This document shows positions 1 through 4,873 of a stretch of 7,038 nt of DNA, piece after piece. A program made the position numbers and the translations under genes. The notes under the pieces are model-generated. The model was not told the DNA's origin. It did not search any database and saw only the letters and a program-made list of their open reading frames with translations. The first letter of the stretch is position 1. Each line of letters starts with the position of its first letter. The DNA lies in NCBI GenBank assembly GCA_031268055.1, contig JAIRXY010000097.1, positions 1 through 7,038 on the forward strand, given 5' to 3'. Origin of the DNA: Prevotellaceae bacterium (lineage in GTDB: Bacteria > Bacteroidota > Bacteroidia > Bacteroidales > UBA932).

Positions 1-1
1 G

Positions 2-358
2 TGGAAATCGCATTCGCTTGGCGAGTTGGCTGCAAATCCACTCTTTTTAAAGTACCTGCTTGTAGGTAGCTTTAGCATACTTACTTTGTACATTGCAGCA
101 AATCAGCTGCAAAAGCAAGCCAACACCGCAATGGTTACAGCGCTAACCGAGCTGCGGAAACAATTAACGTCAGACCGAAACAGAAAAATGCATTTTATGC
201 TTTCTCCGAGAGAAGAGCAAAGAACGTTGGCAGATACAGGCTATACAGTTGAGAAAACAAAAATTTTAACGATAGACGCCTTCAACTATTTGGGAACGCT
301 CGAGTTGGGTATTTTAATAATCCCAACCCTAACAGGGTTTAAAACCCTGTTAGGGTAA
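2..358 (+). CDS. Hypothetical small membrane protein, 5' end outside window
   Basis: I do not recognise this protein. The frame is open from base 2 to a TAA at 356-358, giving about 118 visible residues with no ATG near the left edge. It therefore probably begins upstream, although a TTG at 26 is a possible start. There is one clear hydrophobic stretch near the N-terminus (FLKYLLVGSFSILTLYIAA), a Gln/Arg/Lys-rich polar middle, and a second hydrophobic stretch near the C-terminus (LGILIIP). The last ten or so codons and the stop lie inside a long palindrome at 326-356, so the natural C-terminus may have been replaced or extended by a repeat insertion. The base composition is clearly more AT-rich than in the minus-strand operon, and it is the only plus-strand gene candidate here. 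It could be a truncated remnant or a spurious ORF. Confidence 0.4.
   Translation, partial: WKSHSLGELAANPLFLKYLLVGSFSILTLYIAANQLQKQANTAMVTALTELRKQLTSDRNRKMHFMLSPREEQRTLADTGYTVEKTKILTIDAFNYLGTLELGILIIPTLTGFKTLLG
326..356. repeat. 31-base near-perfect palindrome with self-palindromic arms
   Basis: Bases 326-340 pair with 342-356 without a mismatch around the single base 341; with a realistic loop this is a stem of about 13 bp. Each arm is itself a small palindrome (CCCT-AAC-AGGG and CCCT-GTT-AGGG), so the DNA or RNA could fold as one long hairpin or two short ones. No T-run follows on either strand, so a standard intrinsic terminator is not supported. The stop codon of the upstream ORF begins on its last base. 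A weaker GTTGGG/CCCAAC stem (304-309 with 322-327) sits just to the left. Confidence 0.85.
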
Positions 359-370
359 AATAGACAACAA

Positions 371-425
371 TTCATGCTGGCTGCTAACCCGGAACGGGTG
401 AAATATTGGTAGCCCGACGTGCGTC
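371..425 (+). repeat. REP-like element, copy 1 (truncated)
   Basis: Bases 371-422 match 504-554 with only a few differences and one one-base length difference. Parts in order are: a shared leader (TTCATGCTGGCTG), a hairpin with an ACCCG/CGGGT stem and GAA loop (387-399), the tetranucleotide GTAG (409-412), and the first arm of a GC palindrome (CCCGACGT, 413-420). The second arm is missing or decayed: after GTGC the sequence becomes GTCATTTT, leaving at most a GACG/CGTC mini-stem. This is a 5' fragment of the longer copy 2. Confidence 0.8.
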
Positions 426-438
426 ATTTTGTCTGAAT

Positions 439-472
439 CAGGATTTACAGGATTTGAGAATTAGCAGGATTT
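439..472 (+). repeat. Three spaced copies of CAGGATTT
   Basis: The octamer CAGGATTT occurs at 439-446, 448-455 and 465-472, with spacers of one and nine bases. It sits exactly between REP-like copies 1 and 2. From memory, similar CAGGATTT-rich intergenic stretches occur in other Bacteroidota genomes, but I cannot search for that here. No coding role is apparent. Confidence 0.6.
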
Positions 473-503
473 CATTCCAATCAAAAAAAAATTCTCCGCA
501 TGT

Positions 504-610
504 TTCATGCTGGCTGACACCCGGAACGGGTGAAATCTCGGTAGCCCGACGTGCAACGTCGGGGCAACGGAACGCCCCCATCACCAAAGGGGCGAAGCCC
601 CGAAATATTG
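504..610 (+). repeat. REP-like multi-hairpin element, copy 2 (full length)
   Basis: This is a chain of three GC-rich hairpins. H1 is CACCCG/CGGGTG with a GAA loop (518-532). H2 is CCCGACGT/ACGTCGGG with a GCA loop (545-563), preceded directly by GTAG (541-544). H3 is GGGGC/GCCCC with a GAA loop (589-601). A GTAG tetranucleotide immediately 5' of a palindrome is the defining layout of REP elements mobilised by RAYT (TnpA_REP) transposases; assignment to that class is inference, since no RAYT gene is present here. Its right half recurs inverted at 726-797. Confidence 0.75.
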
Positions 611-641
611 TTGTTGAATAATGAGCTGATGTGGCATTGCC

Positions 642-684
642 GCGTCTCCTCGAAGACGCTGTATTTTAGCCGATTTTTTATCGG
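642..684. repeat. Two small hairpins in the AT-rich core between REP copies
   Basis: GCGTCT (642-647) pairs with AGACGC (654-659) over a six-base loop, and CCGAT (670-674) pairs with ATCGG (680-684) over a T-rich five-base loop. The surrounding 655-730 is AT-rich and has a T-run at about 696-702. On the plus strand a hairpin followed by T-rich DNA could weakly terminate transcription, but the stem is short and the spacing is poor. Confidence 0.4.
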
Positions 685-725
685 GCAATAGTATATTTTT
701 TTGAAAAACTTGATTCCCAATTAAA

Positions 726-800
726 AATATTTCGGGGCTTCGCCGCTCTAATATGGCGTGGATACTCCGTAAACCCGACGTTGCACGTCGGGCTACCAAG
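726..800 (-). repeat. REP-like element, copy 3 (inverted relative to copy 2)
   Basis: Read on the minus strand this copy has GTAG (793-796) followed by the CCCGACGT/ACGTCGGG-type palindrome (774-792), and ends in the GGCGAAGCCCCGAAATATT block (726-744). Bases 774-797 are a perfect 24-base inverted match to 540-563, and 726-744 a perfect 19-base inverted match to 591-609. The leader and H1 of copy 2 are absent. The hairpin lies 17 bases beyond the rfaE2 stop, so it may act as a 3' stabilising or weak termination structure for the operon mRNA, although no T-run follows it on the minus strand. Confidence 0.75.
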
Positions 801-813
801 ATTCAATCTGTGC

Positions 814-1302
814 CTAATTCATTCTGGCTATTACGCTTGAGGAGGAGTAGCCCTGCACAAAGGGAATGGTCTCTACGCGCCCTCCGCGCGCTACCACAAT
901 ATCGTACCCCACAATATCCTCGGGCTTGTAGTCGGCGCCCTTTACCAGCACATCGGGCTGCACCAGCTTGATGAGCTCGTAGGGCGTATCTTCGCCAAAC
1001 AGCGTAACGTACGATACCGCCTGTAGGGATGCCAGCACCAGCGCGCGCGCGGCTTCGTCCTGTAGCGGCCGCGATGCACCCTTGAGTCGGCGCGTAGAGG
1101 CGTCGGTGTTGAGCCCCACCACGAGGAGGTCGCCCAGCTCCGCTGCCTTGGCTAAGTACTCCACGTGCCCGCGGTGCAGGATGTCAAAGCATCCGTTGGT
1201 GAAAACCACCTTGCGGCTGCCCCACGTTGCCCGCAAATCCGGCAGCCAATCGCGCGCCACGATTTTTGCCCTTACTTGCTCAAGGCAGGTTTTACGCTCC
1301 AT
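814..1302 (-). CDS. rfaE2: D-glycero-beta-D-manno-heptose 1-phosphate adenylyltransferase (RfaE2/HldE C-terminal type)
   Basis: This cytoplasmic nucleotidyltransferase transfers AMP from ATP to heptose 1-phosphate, giving ADP-heptose, the donor for heptose-containing surface glycans. The 162-residue product has the family's single-domain layout: VVFTNGCFDILHRGH (32-46) with the H-x-G-H ATP-binding signature at 43-46, the LNTDASTRRLKG loop (64-75), PDVLVKGADY (116-125) and the C-terminal GYSSSSVI segment (151-158). It corresponds to the C-terminal half of the bifunctional E. coli HldE; no kinase half is fused. I chose the ATG at 1302 because it leaves the family length and overlaps the preceding flippase-like gene by only 11 bp, which suggests translational coupling. 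An upstream in-frame ATG (1353) would add 17 atypical residues and overlap more deeply. It is the last gene of the operon. The kinase and phosphatase partners of the ADP-heptose pathway are not in the window. Confidence 0.92.
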   Translation of the reverse strand: MERKTCLEQVRAKIVARDWLPDLRATWGSRKVVFTNGCFDILHRGHVEYLAKAAELGDLLVVGLNTDASTRRLKGASRPLQDEAARALVLASLQAVSYVTLFGEDTPYELIKLVQPDVLVKGADYKPEDIVGYDIVVARGGRVETIPFVQGYSSSSVIARMN

Positions 1303-2305
1303 CGCGCTTGATTTTTTTGCCGGAAAATAAAAACAGCTGCACGTATGCAACAATTCCCAGAATGATGATGAAGAGCATTTGCGACTCGTGAGTCAGCGTT
1401 GCGTACAGCAGCCCGTCTGTTTCGGGCACGGCGTATATGGCGTGCATGCCTATGCTGGTGATGGCGTGAAAAGCGCCCAATCCGCCGTTGGTGGGCGCTA
1501 CCACGCCAAAGCTTCCCAGCGCCATGACTACCAGCCCGTCGAGCGGCCCAAAGTTTGCCGTGGCGGGAATGGCAAACAACACCACCCACGACATGCCCCA
1601 GTAGCATAGCCACAGCAGCGCGGAGTGCAGCAGGAACCTCCAGCGACGCTTCATGGAGACAAACGTTTTTAGCCCGTCGCCAACGCCTTTGATAAACTTC
1701 CAGCATTTCTGCACGACCACGTTTTTGAGCAACCGCCTGCGGAACGTCCACGCGAGCGCGGCGGCGAGCGCAGCGGCGGCTACCAGAAGGAGAACAAAAA
1801 AGCCGGCGGAAAATCCTTTTTCGGCGAGCTTCTGGAAAACATTTTCGCGCAAGAATTTACCAAACGTATCTATGCGCAGAAAGAAGACGGAGATGACAAT
1901 GGCGATGAGGCATAGCATGTCGAACGTTCGCTCCACCACCACCGTCCCTACCAGCTTGTTCAGGGGTATTTTATCGGACTTGGCGAGCGCGCCGCAGCGC
2001 GCCACCTCGCCAAGGCGCGGAAATAGCAGGTTGGCAAGGTAGCCAATAATAACGGCGTTGTACATAGCCCCCAGGCGAGGCCTGCACCCCAGCGGCTCTA
2101 TGAGCAGCCGCCACCGCAGGGCGCGCACAAAGTAGGCCACAATGCCCAGCAGCACGCCTGCCGCCACCCATGCGTAGTTGGCCTCCCTTATCCCCGCCAG
2201 CAGCTCGTCCAGATGCGCGTCCTTGAAGCTGAACCACAGCAGAAATACGGTTAGCAGAAGAAAAATGGCGAACTTAAAAAAGTTGTTGAGCCGCTTTTTG
2301 TTCAT
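1292..2305 (-). CDS. Flippase-like polytopic membrane protein, LPG synthase TM / UPF0104 (YbhN) family
   Basis: The 337-residue inner-membrane protein has about eight hydrophobic segments (roughly 10-27, 43-62, 82-96, 119-143, 167-187, 225-249, 256-271 and 309-328). Family-type motifs are visible: FVRALRWRLLI (59-69), GYLANLLFPRLGEVAR (88-103), VVVERTFDML (122-131) and GVVAPTNGGLGAFHA (267-281). The family (PF03706) is the membrane half of lysyl-phosphatidylglycerol synthase. The soluble aminoacyl-transferase domain of MprF is absent, so this protein is not expected to make lysyl-PG. A lipid or glycolipid flipping role is plausible but unproven. I chose the ATG at 2305 (17 bp after the panD stop) over the ATG at 2368, which would add 21 polar residues and overlap panD by 46 bp. 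It overlaps rfaE2 downstream by 11 bp, hinting at a shared envelope-glycan context. Confidence 0.85.
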   Translation of the reverse strand: MNKKRLNNFFKFAIFLLLTVFLLWFSFKDAHLDELLAGIREANYAWVAAGVLLGIVAYFVRALRWRLLIEPLGCRPRLGAMYNAVIIGYLANLLFPRLGEVARCGALAKSDKIPLNKLVGTVVVERTFDMLCLIAIVISVFFLRIDTFGKFLRENVFQKLAEKGFSAGFFVLLLVAAAALAAALAWTFRRRLLKNVVVQKCWKFIKGVGDGLKTFVSMKRRWRFLLHSALLWLCYWGMSWVVLFAIPATANFGPLDGLVVMALGSFGVVAPTNGGLGAFHAITSIGMHAIYAVPETDGLLYATLTHESQMLFIIILGIVAYVQLFLFSGKKIKRDGA

Positions 2306-2322
2306 AAAAATGTTTGCTTGTG

Positions 2323-2676
2323 CTATTTGACTAACCTGTTTGTTTCCTTGTCGGGAAAAATAATGCATGGCTGAAACGTTTTTGCCTCCTCAGCGTCCAG
2401 CAGGGCATACGACATGATAACCACCACGTCTCCGGCGTGGCACTTGCGCGCGGCAGGCCCGTTGAGGCACACCACGCCGCTTCCGCGCTTGCCTTTGATG
2501 ACGTAGGTGTCAAGGCGCTCGCCGTTGTTGATGTTTACCACCGTTACCTTTTCGTAGGCAACAAGGTTGGCCGCCTCCATCAAATCCTCGTCGAGGGTGA
2601 TGCTGCCCATGTAGTAAAGGTTTGCCTCGGTGATGGTGGCGTGATGTATTTTCGACTTTAAAGCTTCAATTTGCAT
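2323..2676 (-). CDS. panD: Aspartate 1-decarboxylase (pyruvoyl-dependent)
   Basis: PanD decarboxylates L-aspartate to beta-alanine for pantothenate and coenzyme A synthesis in the cytoplasm. The 117-residue proenzyme self-cleaves at Gly24-Ser25 to form the pyruvoyl cofactor, and YYMGSITLD places that bond at exactly the canonical position (codons 2607-2602). Lys9, Arg54, Thr57 and Tyr58, the active-site and processing residues known from the E. coli enzyme, fall at the same numbers here. That agreement fixes the start at 2676 rather than the ATG two codons upstream (2682). It lies 51 bp downstream of murA and 17 bp upstream of the flippase-like gene, so cotranscription is likely. panC, a frequent partner, is not in the window. 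Confidence 0.96.
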   Translation of the reverse strand: MQIEALKSKIHHATITEANLYYMGSITLDEDLMEAANLVAYEKVTVVNINNGERLDTYVIKGKRGSGVVCLNGPAARKCHAGDVVVIMSYALLDAEEAKTFQPCIIFPDKETNRLVK

Positions 2677-2727
2677 AATCAAAAAATTTCAGGCGTTTGG
2701 ATTTTTAAGCTTCGGATTACGTTTATT

Positions 2728-4029
2728 TCAAATTCTCTTAATTTTTGCTCCTATAGCGTTTAGGCGCTCGTCGATGTTCTGGTATCCCCGGTCTATCTGC
2801 TCAATGTTGTGGATAACGCTTTTTCCGTCGGCGCACATGGCGGCGATGAGCAGCGCCACGCCTGCCCGAATATCGGGCGAGGTCATTACCGTGGGGCGAA
2901 GCCTGAGGCATTCGTTGCCGATAACTGTGGCTCGGTGGGGGTCGCACAGGATAATCTGTGCGCCCATGTCGATGAGCTTGTCGACAAAAAAGAGGCGGCT
3001 CTCGAACATTTTCTGGTGAATCAGCACGCTCCCTTTAGCCTGCGTTGCCACCACCAGCAATACGCTGATGAGGTCGGGCGTAAGCCCCGGCCACGGAGCG
3101 TCGGCAATGGTCATGATGGAGCCGTCGATGAAGGTTTCTATCTCGTAGCAGCGCTGCTGCGGAATGTGTATGCTGTCGCCGCGCCGCTCAATGCTAATGC
3201 CCAGGCGACGAAAAGCGTCCGGGATGACGCCGAGGTCGTTGAACGAGGTATCTTTGATGGTAATTTCGCTGTGCGTCATGGCCGCCATGCCAATGAAGCT
3301 GCCCACTTCAATCATGTCGGGCAGGATGGTGTGGTCGGCGCCGCCCAGCTGCGGCACACCCTCTACAACGAGCAGGTTGGAGCCTATGCCCGAAATGTTG
3401 GCGCCCATGCGCGCCAGCAGCTTGCATAGCTGCTGCACGTAAGGCTCGCAGGCGGCGTTGTAGATGGTTGTTTTTCCTTTGGCCATCACCGCGGCCATCA
3501 GGATGTTGGCGGTGCCGGTAACCGACGCCTCGTCGAGCAGCATGTAGCCGCCGTGCAGCCGCTTTGCCTCTATGCGGTAGAATGGGCTGTCGGGGTCGCT
3601 GCTGAGGGTTGCCCCCAGCTTTTCGAATCCTGTAAAGTGCGTGTCGAGGCGGCGGCGGCCAATTTTGTCGCCCCCCGGACGCGGGGCGTAAACCAAGCCA
3701 AAGCGCGACAGCAGTGGCCCCACCACCATGATGGAGCCGCGCAAGCTCGAGGATTTTTTCGCAAATTCGGGGTTTTGGAGGTAGTCGAGGCGAATCGTTT
3801 TTGCGCAAAACGAGTATACTCCTTGCTTTTCCTTGGTAACCTCTACGCCTAAGCCTGCGAGCAGCTCAATGAGCTTGTTTACGTCTAAAATGTCGGGAAC
3901 GTTGCGAATTGTAACCTTCTCGGAGGTAAGCAAGGTGGCACAAATCACCTGCAACGCTTCGTTTTTTGCGCCTTGCGGTACAATTTCACCGCTGAGCGTA
4001 CAAGCGCCGGTAACTTCAAATGAAGCCAT
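2728..4029 (-). CDS. murA: UDP-N-acetylglucosamine 1-carboxyvinyltransferase (MurA), Cys-to-Asp active-site variant
   Basis: MurA adds enolpyruvate from PEP to UDP-GlcNAc, the first committed step of peptidoglycan synthesis, in the cytoplasm. The 433-residue product spans the full inside-out alpha/beta barrel pair. Visible key residues are Lys22-Asn23 (GAKNEA), the catalytic loop PRPGGDKIGRRRLDTH (116-131), Asp319 (GLTPDL, equivalent to E. coli Asp305), Arg388 (DIRAG, equivalent to Arg371) and Arg414 (IDRGYQ, equivalent to Arg397). The loop residue equivalent to E. coli Cys115 is Asp121 (codon 3669-3667, GAC). Cys-to-Asp variants are active but not alkylated by fosfomycin, so intrinsic resistance through the target is expected. 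The start has a rare Shine-Dalgarno-like AAGGAG. It lies 99 bp downstream of the DUF4290 gene, the usual partner in this phylum. Confidence 0.97.
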   Translation of the reverse strand: MASFEVTGACTLSGEIVPQGAKNEALQVICATLLTSEKVTIRNVPDILDVNKLIELLAGLGVEVTKEKQGVYSFCAKTIRLDYLQNPEFAKKSSSLRGSIMVVGPLLSRFGLVYAPRPGGDKIGRRRLDTHFTGFEKLGATLSSDPDSPFYRIEAKRLHGGYMLLDEASVTGTANILMAAVMAKGKTTIYNAACEPYVQQLCKLLARMGANISGIGSNLLVVEGVPQLGGADHTILPDMIEVGSFIGMAAMTHSEITIKDTSFNDLGVIPDAFRRLGISIERRGDSIHIPQQRCYEIETFIDGSIMTIADAPWPGLTPDLISVLLVVATQAKGSVLIHQKMFESRLFFVDKLIDMGAQIILCDPHRATVIGNECLRLRPTVMTSPDIRAGVALLIAAMCADGKSVIHNIEQIDRGYQNIDERLNAIGAKIKRI

Positions 4030-4032
4030 TTA

Positions 4033-4038
4033 CTCCTT
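4033..4038 (-). promoter_or_regulatory. Shine-Dalgarno-like site of murA
   Basis: On the minus strand AAGGAG precedes the murA ATG by three bases (TAA). None of the other genes here shows a comparable site, in keeping with the generally weak use of Shine-Dalgarno sequences in Bacteroidota. The spacing is shorter than the usual optimum, so its contribution is uncertain, but it supports the chosen start. Confidence 0.45.
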
Positions 4039-4128
4039 TTTCGATTTTAAATTTCAAATTCTTGAGCTTTAACTTCCCCAAGCTGCTTTGCCGGAGAAGT
4101 ACGTTGACGGGGATTACATGAGGCAGTG

Positions 4129-4779
4129 CTACTTATTTGTAATTCTGCGGCGCTGTTGCAGCATGCGCTTCTGGCGATTTTGCCCGCTGCTACCGCTACC
4201 GCTGCTGCTGTTGCTGCTATTGTTCCCGTAACCGTAGTTTCCTACCGAAAGGCGCGTAGAATCGTTCATCACGATTTGCCCCCTGGTGAGCCTTTCGATA
4301 TCCTTGTAAATCATATCGTCCGACACGCTTTCTTTGTTCCACGTAAGGTAGGCCTTTTTCATGTGGTTTGCCACAGCCATTATCGAGTAGCTGCGCTTTT
4401 CGCCTTGCGGGAGCGCGGCAATGTTTTCCAGCATGTCCTGAACGCCGCGGCCGTAGTGCTTTATTTCGATTGTATCGGGCGAGGTGTAGGGAACGTGCCG
4501 CGGCTTTTCTTGAAACGTAATTGGTTCGGGTTTTGGGTAGGGCGAATCAATGTCGAGGTCAAAGTCGGCGATGATAAAGAGGTGATCCCAAAGCTTATGC
4601 TTAAAGTCGTTGATGTCGCGCAGGTAGGGAAAGAGGCTTCCCATAACGCCAATGACGGCAAGCGCCTGCTCGTTGCGCTTTTCGCGGTCGGAGATGGTGT
4701 GCAGGTACTCTACCATGCGCTGAATGTGGCGGCCGTACTCCGGTAACGCCAGCTTATTTCGTTGTGTGTTGTAATCCAT
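4129..4779 (-). CDS. DUF4290 family protein
   Basis: This is a 216-residue protein of the DUF4290 family, whose function is unknown to me. It begins with the family-typical MDYNTQRNKLALPEYGRHIQ, and the conserved body extends to about residue 180 and includes FKHKLWDHLFIIADFDLDID (59-78). There is no signal peptide or membrane segment, so it should be cytoplasmic. The C-terminus is a separate low-complexity tail: Asn/Ser/Gly-rich at 181-199 and then strongly basic (RQKRMLQQRRR, 202-212), which could bind nucleic acid or acidic partners. It is the first gene after the promoter at 4784-4815 and directly precedes murA, an arrangement I recall from other Bacteroidota, which suggests a link to envelope growth (inference). 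The start is fixed by the conserved N-terminus, even though only four bases separate it from the -7 box. Confidence 0.88.
   Translation of the reverse strand: MDYNTQRNKLALPEYGRHIQRMVEYLHTISDREKRNEQALAVIGVMGSLFPYLRDINDFKHKLWDHLFIIADFDLDIDSPYPKPEPITFQEKPRHVPYTSPDTIEIKHYGRGVQDMLENIAALPQGEKRSYSIMAVANHMKKAYLTWNKESVSDDMIYKDIERLTRGQIVMNDSTRLSVGNYGYGNNSSNSSSGSGSSGQNRQKRMLQQRRRITNK
4185..4219. repeat. GCT-rich trinucleotide tract inside the DUF4290 gene
   Basis: The plus strand reads as GCT units mixed with ACC, GTT and ATT triplets, in frame with the gene. It encodes the Ser/Asn/Gly linker of the C-terminal tail (AGC, GGT, AAC and AAT codons on the minus strand). Because the period is three, slippage would change linker length without a frameshift. 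Confidence 0.6.
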
Positions 4780-4783
4780 GTTG

Positions 4784-4815
4784 CAAAGATAGCCTTAAAA
4801 AATTTTATAAACAAT
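4784..4815 (-). promoter_or_regulatory. Bacteroidota-type promoter for the DUF4290-murA-panD-flippase-rfaE2 operon
   Basis: On the minus strand TATCTTTG (4791-4784) matches the -7 consensus TAnnTTTG exactly, and a TTG core (ATTG, 4815-4812) lies 20 bases upstream, close to the -33 TTTG element. The intervening DNA is AT-rich. Only CAAC separates the -7 box from the DUF4290 ATG, so transcription should begin at or within a few bases of the start codon, giving a leaderless or nearly leaderless mRNA. No other convincing promoter is seen between this point and rfaE2. Confidence 0.7.
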
Positions 4816-4873
4816 AAATAATATATACTACATTATCCGTCAGTAAGATGCCTGTTTTTTCGTTTTGCACCTG

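Larger units (their letters stand above)
359..813. other. Gene-free, repeat-rich intergenic region
   Basis: This stretch of about 455 bases contains only short overlapping open frames on both strands that translate the repeats themselves. I see no protein-like composition and no rRNA or tRNA. It holds, in order: a truncated REP-like copy, a triplet of CAGGATTT motifs, a full REP-like copy, two small hairpins in an AT-rich core, and an inverted REP-like copy that ends 17 bases short of the rfaE2 stop codon. It separates the plus-strand ORF from the 3' end of the minus-strand operon. Confidence 0.75.

Noticed and set aside
326..356. Intrinsic terminator
   Set aside because: The stem is strong but no U-run follows on either strand.
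371..800. CRISPR array
   Set aside because: There are only two direct copies and one inverted copy, with unequal spacers and internal hairpins, and no cas genes.
406..971. Several open frames of about 70 codons on both strands in the repeat region
   Set aside because: They contain the same VARRA-type peptide, which is just the translated REP palindrome, and they overlap one another in opposing frames.
1303..1353. Upstream start for rfaE2 adding 17 residues
   Set aside because: The added residues are the out-of-frame reading of the flippase C-terminus, and the shorter form matches the family length and start.
1292..2305. Lysyl-phosphatidylglycerol synthase (MprF)
   Set aside because: Only the membrane domain is present; the C-terminal aminoacyl-transferase domain is missing at this length.
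2306..2368. Upstream start for the flippase-like gene adding 21 residues
   Set aside because: It would overlap panD by 46 bp and add a polar stretch before the first membrane segment; the ATG at 2305 gives a normal N-terminus.
2809..3429. Long plus-strand open frame (206 codons) opposite murA
   Set aside because: It is antisense to a textbook MurA with all catalytic motifs, and its translation has no recognisable family features; it is a product of the high-GC codon pattern.
4126..4746. Plus-strand open frame (206 codons) opposite the DUF4290 gene
   Set aside because: It mirrors almost the whole DUF4290 gene, which has a conserved N-terminus and a promoter; the plus-strand frame has neither.
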